Part shown: one piece after another, positions 35,789 through 47,681 of the stretch | Layout of the letters: every line of letters starts with the position of its first letter | Position numbering within the stretch: the first letter of the stretch is position 1 | NCBI RefSeq assembly: GCF_031877795.1 | Contig: NC_133970.1 | Span: forward strand, 46,379,287 to 46,443,286 | Reading direction: 5' to 3' | Length of the DNA stretch: 64,000 nt | Source of the DNA: Strix aluco | Taxonomy: Eukaryota > Chordata > Aves > Strigiformes > Strigidae | Notes under the pieces: model-generated | What the model was told of the DNA's origin: nothing | Database searches by the model: none | The model's input: only the letters and a program-made list of their open reading frames with translations | Program-made: the position numbers and the translations under genes

Positions 35789-37209
35789 TTCTGCTTTCAA
35801 TATTTCCTCATCTCTGATCCTTTCTCTGCAATTCTTCTTTATGTGTCCCTTCTTTCCACAGTAAAAACAACATCTCTGTTCCTTCTTTACTACTGCGTTC
35901 CCTTGTTTTATTCCAGCAGATCTGTGTTCACCAGTCCGCCCGTTGCGATCCTCTCTGACAGCTGCTACCATCATTTTTACTTGTCGCTTGCTGCTCTCTT
36001 CTTCCCGCCTTACGTAGACTTTCTGAGCTTCCCTCAATAATTCATCCAACCCTCTATTTTGCCAGTCTTCTAGCTTTTCAATCTTTTTTCTGATATCTTC
36101 CCATGATTTTGCTACAAACTGAGTTTTTAGGAGCGCTTGCCCTAAAGGGTCGTCTGGATTTACCCCAGAGTACAGTTGAAGGACTTTCCTCAGTCGTTCC
36201 AGCCACTCAGTAGGGCTCTCATCTTTCTTTTGCATTTCATTAAATGCTTTATTGATATTCTGGCCACGGGGTACTGCTTCTCTAATCCCCTGAATTACTA
36301 TAGTTCTCAGATCTTGCATATGAGTTCTATGCACCGGATCCTGATTATCCCAGTTAGGTCTTTGGAGTGGCCATTTGATATCTGCTTGGGGTCCCTGGGC
36401 ATGCTGAACATCCCACAGTCTCATTCCTGCTCGTCTAATCATATCTCTTTCCTCGGTAGTAAATAATTGACCAAGGATAGATTGCATCTCATCCCAAGTA
36501 TAAAGGTTTGGTCCCAAAAATTGATCTAATCTTTCTGCCACTCCAAGTGGGTCCTCAATCAAGTTTCCCATCTCGGTTCTTTTAAAATCTCGTAGGTCAG
36601 CCGAGTTTAGGGGTACAGAAATATATCCAATCATAGGCTGAGGTCCCCCCATGGGCATTTCCCTTAGAGGATACATCTGAGCTGCCCCTTTTTGACTTCT
36701 AGTCATGCGTCTAGGAGGAGGGGAAGACCCTTGTTCCGACTCCGGTGGGGGAGTGGGAGCTCTGGGGACCTCGGGAGGGGCTGCGGGAGCAGGAGGAGGA
36801 ATGTAAGGAGGGGGGGTTAGAAGGGTTTCGTCTAACTCTTCCTGCTTTTTCTTTTGTTTAGTTTTTACTTCATTCAGTGGGTAAAGTTTAGCTCCCGGTC
36901 TTTTTATCCATACTTCCGCATACTGACTCTCCTCCGGGTTAAGGTTTTTTTTTTTTTATTATTGACCCAGAGGTTTAATTGCTGTCTTACCCAATCTTCT
37001 TCTGACCCATAGACTGGCCAAAAGGTATTTTTAGAAATCTTCTTCCCTCCCCATATCTTAGTACAGTATTCTATCATTTTCTGCTTATCTTTCCATAGGG
37101 TTCCAGGGAAATACCTCCAATTGTCTAAGACATATGCCAAAGGGGTATTCTTAGGTACAGTGTGTACCCTTCCCATGGGAGTCGAAGGCTTGCTGCCCTT
37201 CGCCCCCAT
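35786..37209 (-). pseudogene. gag: gag, split by a homopolymer frameshift
   Basis: The Gag start is MGAKGSK at 37209, with Gly2 for myristoylation. The matrix part runs to 36904 in this frame. The downstream frame, open from about 36940 to 35786, holds a proline-rich segment with a PPPY late-budding motif at 36803-36814, a capsid with the YSGVNPDDPLGQ region, a charged KKIEKLEDW stretch and one CCHC zinc knuckle (CFYCGKKGHIKKNC). The two frames meet at a 13-base T tract on the plus strand (36945-36957), so a single-base slip would explain the break. The start at 37239 is GTG and is less likely. Confidence 0.93.
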
Positions 37210-37585
37210 CTTCTGGAATATCCACAAACATACACTCACTCACTCCCCTTGTTCCTGGCCCAATCCCTCGCGGGAGATGGGAAACGCAGTACTTAAGAGT
37301 CCACACTCGCTTGGTTCAGTATATCGAACCTCTCATTCGTTATATTCCAGGAAACCCAGTCCCGCCCGAACGGCAAACCTGCGAGCAAATTCGCAATATA
37401 CTTACGCGTCCTGCGTCTTCGTCCGGACTCCCGTGCACAGAATTTTTATGGGATCTTACCGGTTTTCTCCTTTGCTCACTATTCTAGAATTTAGGTTTGT
37501 CGGTAAGGTTGAGGTAGGCTGTCAGTCGCGGGGCCGCGCATTGCCGCGGGGCGCCTCCCCGGAGGACAGAAGCCCACCGTTCCTT

Positions 37586-37603
37586 ATCCGAGTCACGGCA
37601 CCA
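37586..37603 (-). promoter_or_regulatory. primer binding site, tRNA-His
   Basis: On the minus strand TGGTGCCGTGACTCGGAT, 5 nt after the LTR. It is the complement of the 3' end of vertebrate tRNA-His as I remember it, matching all 18 bases. The same primer is used by the HERV-H group and by epsilonretroviruses. Confidence 0.93.
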
Positions 37604-37608
37604 GGAAT

Positions 37609-38130
37609 TGTTATAAATTGAGACCACAATGGACTATAATTCAATCTTTATTAATTATAGCAAGTAGAATATGAGCAAAGACAGCGCTGGACGGCAGGGG
37701 AGTCTGCGCTCCGCCAACTGCCGTGCTGAGTAGTTCAAATAGTCCCCTTTTTATACATCTTTACTTCCGTGCTCATGAGGTAGTGGAGGTACTCCGCGCA
37801 TGCTTCAGTTGTTGTTAGGGGGGTCGTTTCCTGCCTCCTGGTATTTGTTGAGGCTGAAGTAAGAAGTCTTCCCTCTTTGTCTCATAGTTGATCTTTCACT
37901 CATATATCCTTATATGGGCTGTCTTGTCCTGTTTCTTGTCGCTTCCTGGAAATCTGGTGGTTATCTTGCATGAGCAGTATCTGGTTCAGTTTGTGTGAGC
38001 GATTACAGTTATCTTATCTCACACAGGCAGCGTCCAGTGGTTGTTTGCATGAGTGGTTTCTGTCGTCTAATTTTACATTGAGCTTAACATAAATCTTAAT
38101 AAACAATACCTTAGTCCACAGTTTCTCACA
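37609..38130 (-). repeat. 5' LTR of the gamma-like provirus
   Basis: 522 bp. Contains the promoter and polyadenylation signal in minus orientation, and differs from the 3' LTR at two positions by eye. Confidence 0.96.
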
Positions 38131-38134
38131 GTAC

Positions 38135-40714
38135 GGTAAGCAGTTTCTCCAGATCAGCTTTCACAACCATCAGAAGCCTTTTCGTGCAACTCTTCATAGG
38201 TAGTGGTGAATGCTTTAGAAATTAGTATTTCTAGTTTGTACAGCTTTCCAATTTTTAAATTTTTTTTTAATTTTGCTTTTTACAAAAGATTATCTGAAAC
38301 ACTTCCAACTGAGTTTTGCACTTAGCTTTATAATAGACCTGGCCGATATTTTTGGCTCATAAGTCTTTACAAAGAGGAATACAGTGACTTATACACATAT
38401 TCCACAAAATAATTTACACAGTGGTTTGTGGAACAGATGCTATCTTCAGTGGCCACAAGTCACCACCCTTTTCAGATTGCAAGTGACTGCTGAAAGAAAT
38501 GTATTTTAAAGAAGATTCCTAACTGTTCTGAATGAAGAAATAGGCAAATCAGCATAGACAAGCCATTCCAAACAGAGAGCACACAGTACTGTGAAATGCA
38601 AAGACAAGAAAAAGGGGAGTGAGCTAGAGAGCTGGAAGAAGAATACAGAGGGGTGCTTACTATAAAATATAAAATATTGCATAATCTATCAGGATGGAGA
38701 GAGTGGAAGATTTTTTACACGGATAAGATACAGATACATACAGTCATGTAATGATGGGTGTGGAACAAATAAGACTGATGAGAATGAGGATAGAAAACTG
38801 CTGAGGGTGTAAACAGACTACTGAGATTTGCATGTATGCATGTGGATGAAAGCAAAGATAGACTTTGAGGCTCTACTAGCATCTATCAGTTCTTTTCATG
38901 CAAATCTTCACCTTGCAACATTTCTTTGATTTCTTTGGTTACATTCTGTTAATTTGTTCAGCAGAAATAGTAAGAATCAGGTAACTGCCAAAAACATATA
39001 CCTATACTTTGTCTTCCATGTCTCATTCACCCAGCATATTCTGTTTATATAAGCATGTGCTTTTCCTATGACAGGAAGACATACAGATAACATGAGAACA
39101 GCAGCAGCATATCTATATAGAGAAAACCAGAATTCCAGATGTAGATTCATAGAATCAGTGCTGGGCTAGACAACCAAGACAGGGGCTCCCAGTATTCAAC
39201 CCCCAAAGTGAGCATCCCTTCTTGAGTGATGAGTGAAACAACGAGAACAGAGAAGGAGGCATTGTACAAAAAAGCATGCAATGAAACCGCAGTAAAAAAC
39301 CATTTTCCTTCAATATCTACAGTTTTAATTTTTATTAAAAAAAATATTCCAAAGAATTAATCAGGAGAGAAGTGGAAATCAGATAACAGATTTTCAAATG
39401 CAGTATTAACCTGTAATTTCTCTGTATTGGACTGTACATTTTCACCCCACAACTAACTCTTTAAGTTACTGCTCCTATTGCTTCCTCTCTTACTCACTGT
39501 GTTTTCCAAAGTACTTTGGGTTGCAACAGATACTGTCTGACAGCTACATACTTACAGGTAAAGTGTTAGAATACAAAATCCTAAAGAGTAATGCTGAATA
39601 TTAGCCCTGGTTAAAGTCAGATATTTGGAGGACATCTAAAAATGACATTTTTTTTCCACATACTACATAGACACAAAAATGCCAACTTACTGCATATAAG
39701 GAGTTTTCTAGACAAGTTTATTCTTAGCATATCCAAATATATTCTTAAGATATCCTAAAATAACTGATTGAATTTAAGATCAATTTAAACTTAGGATAAT
39801 TACACAGCTCAAGTCAGACACAGTCCTGTACAGAGGGATATAGAGAATACCCATGTGCACAACCGATCCAAAATGTTAGGAAATGCATGAAGAATCCTAG
39901 ATAAGGCAAGAAGGGAGCACTTTACACTGAGAGAGGATGTTTTTAACCAGGTAACTGAGCTATTTCTAGTGTTGGGAGGCAATGGCAGTGAACTACTGCA
40001 GAAGTTTGCAGTGATGATGCTGGAAAAGCCAGGGATGACCAGAAGGATTTTGAGAAGGTGGGTGAACACAATGAGATGTTGACGAACTGTATGGTTCTTT
40101 TGACTTAAAGGTAATAGGCTAGAATCTCTCTTTTTCCAAGCTCCATCATTATTCCTTCCATTACCATAAGTTGTAGTAGGGAGTTCTACCTGTTTGAGAA
40201 GTCTTTTAGTAAAAAGATCCCATGGGAAGGGACAAACAAAAGAGTAATGAATATTCTTCACTCACTGCACCAAGATACCACTTGCCCTACATTATCCTGA
40301 CCCACACTTCAAGGAAAAGATGAAATAATAGGCAGTAGATCAAGAGCTGCCTACACAGAAAAGAAGAAAAATCACACTGTTATATCAGGATATCAACCTT
40401 CACATAAAAAAAACCCCATACCCAAAGAAACCACACTCCTCTCCAAAGAATGCCCAAATTATAGGACAGACAGCCAGCATCTATTAAACTTATGGTCTCC
40501 TTGAAGGAGAACTACTGATAATAATACTGAAGATGCTTAAAACAGGATCTGTAATGAAGCTATTGTTACTGTGATTAAGTGAATTAAGGATTGGCCTTGT
40601 ACGCCTACACTGTGGAGTGCCTCTACAGTGTCACTGAAAAGCCAAATTTCTTCTGAAGAAAAGCACCAGAAGGCAGGAAGATTGGATCTTGATGATGCCC
40701 CAGTTCTCATGATT
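38135..40714. other. non-coding, nothing recognised
   Basis: AT-rich sequence. A 150-codon open frame on the minus strand at 39809-40261 has no recognisable domain and is probably chance. No repeat ends recognised. Confidence 0.4.
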
Positions 40715-40719
40715 ATATC

Positions 40720-41279
40720 TGTGCTGGATTTGGCTGGGATACAGTTAATTTTCTTCATAGTAGCTGGTATGGGGCTATGTTTTGGATTTGCGCTGATAAC
40801 AGTGTTGATAATACACAGAGTCAAGGCCTTTTCTGCTCCTCACCCCACCCCACCAGCGAGTGGGCTGGGGGTGCACAAGAAGTTGGGAGGACACACAGCT
40901 GGGACAGCTGAACCCCCCTGACCAAAGGGATATTCCATACTGTACTACGTCATATTCAGCATATAAAGCTGGGGGAAGAAGGAAGGGGGGATGTTCAGTG
41001 TGATGGCATTTGTGTTCCTAAATAACCGTTACATGTGATGGAGCCCTGCTTTCCTGGAGATGGCTGAACACCTGCCTGCTGATGGGAAGTAGTAACTGAA
41101 TTCCTTGTTTTGCTTTGCTTGTGTGCGTGGATTTTGCTTTACCTATTAAACTGTCTTTATCTCAACCCGTGGGTTTTCTCACTTTTACCCTTCTGATTCT
41201 CTTCCCCCCCATCCCACTGGAGGGGAATGAGCGAGTGGTTGTGTGGGGCTTAGTTGCTGGCTGGGATTAAACCACGACA
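40720..41279 (+). mobile_element. solo LTR, avian ERVL type (family C)
   Basis: Starts TGTGCTGGATTTGGCTGGGA and ends GGGATTAAACCACGACA, the hallmark ends of a very common avian LTR group. TSD ATATC at 40715-40719 and 41280-41284. TATAAA near 40963 and ATTAAA near 41145 are in sense order. 560 bp. Confidence 0.95.
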
Positions 41280-41284
41280 ATATC

Positions 41285-44200
41285 AATGAAAAACAAAAGC
41301 AGGCATTTGTCAATTGATTCCAGCAGAAAGGGAAACCCTGGTTCTGCAGGCTAACAGGCAGCTTCTTCCCTCTACCTCTGAATCTGACTTGCAGTTTTAT
41401 CAACAGGTCCTAGTGTTACACCTTGGGTAAGCTTCTCACCGGAAAGGAAATCATATATATCAAATATATAAATGACATTAACTTTTTAAGCAGATGAGAA
41501 GATTAACACCATTTGACTAAAACGTCTTTGTGAAACAGATTTTTCTAAGCACTCTCCTCTCCACTCACCTTACAGAATAACCTACCTATTTAAAATTGTG
41601 GTCTAATGAAGGTATAATTAGCTCTTTAAATTTTGGGGTTCAGTGCTCAAGATAAGTCTCAATTCTGCACATTTGCAATTACTAATTGAGTTTTCTTTAC
41701 ATTAGAAATCACCATATGATAAGTTTGCTGACCAGTAGTGGCAAACTAAAATGTTATAGTGTATCACTAGCTTTATGAAAACGTACTCAATATTTGCACC
41801 ATTTTACCACTTCTTAATAATTAACTATTAAATATGACTACAGCTAAAAAAACCTTAACTAAGTATCAGGCCAGGAAAGGTTCTGTATATTGAAGTTAAT
41901 GAGTTTAAGTCCCAAACTCACATATAAGTAATAACCAATTATCCCATCTGAAACACAGGCTAGTAAAACTCCCAGTTACTTGTAAAACGGTCTGCTACAC
42001 ACGAGTAAGATGTTGTTTAAATGACTTGTTTGGCTAGATGCATTCATCATGAAACTGATCCTTTTAAAGCATTATTTTTAAACTTGATAGAAATTAACTG
42101 TGTAAACTGAAAATGCAAAAAAAAATCTGTCATGATAAAGAGTAGGTTTCAGTATGAGTCTAGTATTTTATGAGGTTTAGGGTTACTTGAATGAGAAACT
42201 CATTAAGACCAAATAGTAATTTGTAGGGCAGTAATTGAAATCTTTGATATGATTAAACTGTTCTGCCATTTCTATGCCAAGATGTATGGTATAGGATCTA
42301 GTGTTATTTCACCACAGCCTGTGCAGGTCCAAAGTAGCACAAAGATGATAAAACAATTGATAGAACATCTTTCAGCTATAAGCACCCAAAATAAATGAGT
42401 TGCTATTTTTCTATAGTCTGAAAGTAGCACTATATTGTGGTTTTACACCTGACACTTCCAGTTAGATTTAGTATTACAATTTTGTTATGTCTTTTAGGCA
42501 GTGGGTGGCATGAGAAGGGGATAACTAGCAACAGACCACTGAATATTCCTCAATATCCAGCTCAGGGACTCGGTTTTCAACTTTACAGTGATCCAGATTT
42601 CAAAGAAAAAGAAGAAACCATTGCAAAGAGGTCATGGAGTTTAATATATAAAAAAACCTCACAGCTAAAAATATGTTCAATAGCATTTTAGATCTAAATG
42701 TTTAGTGTGGTCCTATAAATACAGGCAGATATACTAAACCAGGGTTACTGAACAGATTAGATTTTGAAAAGTAATGTTTTATGTTTGCTTCCATAACTGG
42801 AAAATGTTACTATTGGTTTATAATGAATCAGTGTACTAACGGTACATTGCTAATAATTCACAGATGCTTTAGTGGCTTAAACCAAAAAAAAGTCTATGTG
42901 GTAATAGTTAAAATTTGAAATCTTGCTAATGGAACATTTCCAATTGTCCTCTCAAAAAAGAAATTACCTCATTACAAGATGAAGCACTAACAATAGGGTT
43001 TTTTTAAAAAAATCAATACAACAAATAAAATGTTTTATATATTGGTTCAGAAAAGCTGGAAAAATACTATGCTGCCTACTGCAAACCTGTTTTGGAGAAG
43101 AATCAAATTCTCACTTTGAATAAAGAAGTATTTGCACATTGTACAGCAGTTTACTCAACATCCAGTGAAGAGTGCTACCAGCCACGCTGTTTTATAAGAC
43201 CAGTTGTAGATAGATTATTAGAAAGGACAGTGTCATCATCATGTCAGTCAGACCACAGGCAGTGCAGCAGGAATTGGAGAGGGGAAGTAGAGAGGTGTGA
43301 AGAGATCAACCACATAAAATGGCTTTAGATGACTTAGAAGCAATAAAACATCCTGCTTCTAAAGATGTCTTATCCATCACAGCAGAAATAACATCATATT
43401 AAAAGAAAAAAATTCCAGCCCAGTGTATCAGCTTGATGTTTGCCAACTAGAAAGCACAAATCTGCAAATGGACTTGAGGGTGCTTGAAGCAGAGTATACT
43501 GAAAAGTAGACAATGCTCAGAAAATCAAGGTGAACATTTGTCTTAGGAAACAAAATATGATTAAATTGTTCCCTTGATAAGAGTTAAAATGCATCAACAG
43601 CAGCTATCAGTAAAAATAAGGTATAAATGCAATCAACTGGGTTTAGGTTAAAGACAAATACAGGACAAACAAGTACTACTGGATCCTATAACAAAAAATC
43701 CACTGGCTGGTGGTCTGATTGGATCTTCAGCTATTCTTGGGGGAGGGGAGAGAGCAGTTCTGCTTATTTCATACAAAACACATGCAACACCATAACGTTT
43801 CTAGTAGGATTTGTATATTCCATTTTGTATTAAAGGTTAACATATGCGAATATTATTAATTTTACCAGAAGTATTAGTTAAAACACTAAGTTCCTTCCCT
43901 TTTAGCTTTGTCTGCATTTATGGATAGAGTATATGAAGATAAAAAGCCAATGAAATTATTTTTGAAGATAAGTTGTTCTGCTAATATAGCCTGTACACTC
44001 ACAGGTCACATATAAACCAATCCTTACTTCTGTGAACACACTCAGTCATTTACTTTGCACAATGAATTTTATAACCTAAAGGGTAAACATGAACAGTTCA
44101 ATTATTTGCTTTTCATTATTCACAGTATATGATTTATCAGTTAAGTCGTTTGGTTTTCCTTCTTCAATGGATGACATTTTAAAACATGGCAGTAACAGAC

Positions 44201-45662
44201 ATAACAATAAACAACAACACTTGTGTTTGTGCACAAATATCCTGCGTGACAGGCAACTTCTCATTCTCTAACTTCTTTTCACTAACATTCAGAGATGACA
44301 GTAAGATTATTATCAGTTATGTAATTTACTCACACTTGATACAACAGTATAAGAAAGATACAGGATTGCACTTCAGCTATACTGGAGACATCAACTACAC
44401 GTTAATCTAGAGGCAAGAAGAACATCTCAATTTGTATCATATAAAAAGGAAAAGTGACATTATCATTAAAATGGCTGCACAAAAATGACTAACTGAAGCA
44501 AGAGAATAGAGAGGTATGTCTTGTTAATGTCATATCTAATACTGTTTCACCTCATTAAGCACTCCCAAGATCTTGATGGGCTATAAAGAAGTAAAAACAC
44601 TTGGTCAAGTAATTTTTTTTCATGAACAGTTCATCTACCTGTCACCAGTCCCAATCCGTGGAGATATGTACACATCCAGTGCAACAGAAACCCATTTTAT
44701 AGAAAGAAAAAAGCATCTATGGTCTTATACTTCAATATTGGCACATACTTGTGCATAGTACATTTTTACCACTGCAAGTTAGACTCAAGTCCATTTGTAA
44801 TCACACACCTGTGCTAACTGAACAATATATACTAGTGAATGGTTGACTGCATGGAAAAGTGAGGAGAAGGGAGAGAGAGTAAAACAGGAGTTGTCTGCTG
44901 GAAATAATAACATTGTTTGGAACAGGCACAATTCAAAAAGCTTTTAGATTCCTTCTTATAAGTATTCTTTGTGAGGGAATAGTACTATTTAATTTAATTA
45001 CTCATTGCCCATTCAAACACATTTTAAAGATATTTCTTTCTACTGGTAGAAACAGCTACTGTTCAGACCTCTCCATAGTGCACTGGTCTTGGCTGCACAA
45101 TACTAACCTCACAACAGACATCCTTCCAAAACCAGAGGAGAGAGAAGAGGGCAGCAACACCTCTCCCAGCTAACAACAGTTTGTGTGATTTTTTTATTTG
45201 ATTATTCTTTTAAAAACACTACAGATTGCAAGACACTGTGATACTGCAGTGATATAGACCATGCCTGTATCTGATACAGATAAATCTGGAACATTTTGAA
45301 TCCTGGTTTGTACTTAAAGCTGAAGATATTCAGAAGCAGGAAACTGCAAGGTGAAAAGTTAGTAGAGGGACATCAAACAGAAGAAAAAAACCCCAACCCT
45401 TTCCATACAATTTCTAGCATCCTACTGGAGAACAGGTGATTTTCTGCTCAGGAGAAAATCTTCATATTTGACATTTAGACTCTAACTTCTTGAATCCTTT
45501 GACAAATATATTTTAGGACTGTGATCTAGGTCACCTTCCTGCAGAAGGAAGTTTGTGCAAAGAAGTGGAGGTCAAGCCTAGAGTGACATGGTTCACTGAA
45601 TGACCAAAAAGAGGTTTACGTGTTTTCTTTATGGATGCTGGCACTGGTTTTGGCCTCTGATC
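41285..45662. other. AT-rich non-coding
   Basis: No gene or transposon is recognised. A segment at 45420-45503 is duplicated at 53439-53522 (see findings). Confidence 0.4.
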
Positions 45663-45732
45663 CCTTCTGGAGCCATTCATAAGTGATTAAGATCCAACAA
45701 TACAGCACTTTGATCCACTGAGCTACAGAAGG
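45663..45732 (-). pseudogene. decayed tRNA-like relic (Tyr-like)
   Basis: On the minus strand a 70-nt segment starts CCTTCTG and ends CAGAAGG, a perfect 7-bp acceptor-type stem. After the first arm comes TAGCTCAGTGG, an exact match to the RNA polymerase III A-box consensus. The B-box region is only weakly similar. The acceptor arm and a CTGTA in the anticodon region resemble tRNA-Tyr. It could be a tRNA pseudogene, an old tRNA-derived SINE head, or chance. Confidence 0.35.
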
Positions 45733-45806
45733 ATTGCATGTTTCTTGAAGGAGTCATTTCAGGTGAAAGGGGAGGAGAAGAAAAGAAGGGAATTTTCCTG
45801 ATCGGA

Positions 45807-46122
45807 TGTCATGGTTTGAAGTCGGCCATTAGCCAATCACCACGTGGCCAGTTGCTTACTCCCCGCCACACCCCCCCCCCCCCCCCCCCACCCGGTGAAA
45901 AAGGGGAGGGACAAAAAAAAAAGAAATTCATAGGCTGAATTGAAAAAAATTTAGTAATAGTAACAAAACAACAGTAACAATAGTAAGTCCAAAGGGGTAC
46001 TATACAATGCAGTTGCTCACCAACTGGCAACCAGTACACAGCCTGCCCCCAGCAGTGACCCAACCCCACCAAAAATCCTGCCACGCTGACTGGAAAACTC
46101 TATCCTGGCTCAAAACAGGACA
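45807..46122 (-). mobile_element. solo LTR, family C relative, deleted
   Basis: Plus strand TGTCATGGTTTGAAGTCGG to GGCTCAAAACAGGACA. Flanks TCGGA (45802-45806) and TCGGG (46123-46127) are a TSD with one mismatch. A (C)19 tract at 45871-45889 corresponds to the (C)16 tract of the copy at 21039-21478. 316 bp, shorter than its relatives. Confidence 0.85.
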
Positions 46123-46127
46123 TCGGG

Positions 46128-46920
46128 TCATTCTTATTGAGACAGCACTCTTCTCACATCTAATGTGCACTCTTGAGAGTTTTGAAGCTCTGGAAATATG
46201 ACAAATGACAGATGACCGAGGTATGGAAAAGAAAAGTGAATTGTGGTAACAGTGTTTCAAGTACAAAGAATGAATGCATTTTTTTGAAGATGGAATAAGA
46301 TTAATTTTCAAGAGAAGGAAATTGAGGTAGCTGTTGCAAGCCATATTGCAACAAAGAAGGACATATAAACGGATAATAATTACAGCAAATTGGATAGCAT
46401 CTTTCACATATACATTTGAAAAGCTTGTGGTACCATAGTCATAAATACATACTTCCGCACTCTGATGTAGCTGAAAACAGCAGGAGATGTATGGGTAGGT
46501 CTATTAAAAAAAAATCTCAGAGAATGAACACCTGGTTCCTTGAAAGAAATCTCTATCTCGACACCAACATACTTCATATAACTAAAGATAATTAAAGGCC
46601 TGTTTGAAGTTAGAAGAGCATGTACATGACATACCATTTGGAGGAGTATTTACTTTTTTCAACAGACATAAGTATTAAGCACAGGTGATGGATTCAGATC
46701 CACAGGAATGAATGGAAGCTGGAATGTCTAGACAACCAGGAAAGCATAACACGGGTGTGAAAACTCTGCTCGACTATCACATTCCAACATTTTCAGTATA
46801 AAATAAGTAACTTCCATCATATCTGGCTTTGTCTACTACAAATGTCTACTCGAATAATTTATTTTGGAAGCTAACCCTCCTTTTAATATTTGGGTTGGAT
46901 GCTTCCAAGTCCACCTGGGG
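46128..46920. other. non-coding, nothing recognised
   Basis: Spacer between two LTR elements, short ORFs only. Confidence 0.4.
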
Positions 46921-46925
46921 ATGGC

Positions 46926-47532
46926 TGTACTGGGTCTGGCTGAGCCAGAATTGGTTTTCCCCTGTAGCAGCCCTCATGGTGCTGTGTTTGATGTTGGGAG
47001 CTGGCAGGGTGTTGATAGCACACTGGTGCTGTGGCTACTGCTGAGTGGTGCTTACACAGCACCAAGGCTCTTTCCGACATTTCCCCCACACAGTGGGACG
47101 GGGTGGGCAAGATCTTGGGAGGGGACACAACCAGGACAGCTGACCCCAACTGACCAAAGGGATATTCCAGACCATCTGACGGCTGCTCAGTATAAAGCTG
47201 GGAGAAAGGAGGAAGGGGGGGGGTCACCCTTGGTCCTCCGAGGCAACCCCTCCGCGTATGGGAGCCCTGCTTCCTGAGAAGGCCCGACATCGCCTGTTCA
47301 TGGGAAGTAGAGAATAAATCTGTTTTTTTTTTCTTTTGCTTCCGCGCGCGGACCTTTGCTTCGCTTTGCTTATATTAAAACTGCTGTTGTTTTACCCACA
47401 AGGGTTGTTTTGTTTTCCTATATTAATTTCTTTCCCTTCTTTGCCCTATTGCGAAAAAAAAAGGGGAAAGGGGGGGAAGTGATAGAGCGACGTGGTGGGT
47501 ACCTGGCATTTAGCCAAGGTCAAACCACCACA
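46926..47532 (+). repeat. 5' LTR of ERVL
   Basis: 607 bp, TGTACTGGG to CCACCACA. TATAAA near 47194 and AATAAA near 47313 define the promoter and polyadenylation signal. Confidence 0.95.
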
Positions 47533-47540
47533 GTCTTTTT

Positions 47541-47558
47541 TGGCGCCCAACGTGGGGC
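47541..47558 (+). promoter_or_regulatory. primer binding site, tRNA-Lys
   Basis: TGGCGCCCAACGTGGGGC, eight bases after the LTR, is the complement of the 3' end of tRNA-Lys(CUU) (the Lys-1,2 primer). Confidence 0.94.
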
Positions 47559-47681
47559 GGGACAACAGCAGTTTTATATTAATTGTGCTATAGCTATAGC
47601 AGTTAGTAAGCGACAAGCTCTTGTGCTGGTCACGGGTTTGTTGGTTGCGCTGCTTATCTTTATTTTGCTAAGCTCGGGAAC

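Larger units (their letters stand above)
28982..38130 (-). mobile_element. young gammaretrovirus-like provirus
   Basis: A 9149-bp provirus on the minus strand: 5' LTR 37609-38130, tRNA-His primer site 37586-37603, gag, UAG, pol, a small Cys-rich ORF, env, polypurine tract, 3' LTR 28982-29503. The 4-bp TSD GTAC is at 28978-28981 and 38131-38134; 4 bp is the gammaretroviral staple length. The two 522-bp LTRs differ at only two positions by eye (near 29018/37645 and 29403/38030), so the insertion is recent. One zinc knuckle in gag, same-frame gag-UAG-pol and a CX6CC Env all point to class I/gamma. Confidence 0.97.

Noticed and set aside
39809..40261. 150-codon ORF on the minus strand
   Set aside because: No domain, no homologous frame known to me, low-complexity Ser/Leu-rich composition.
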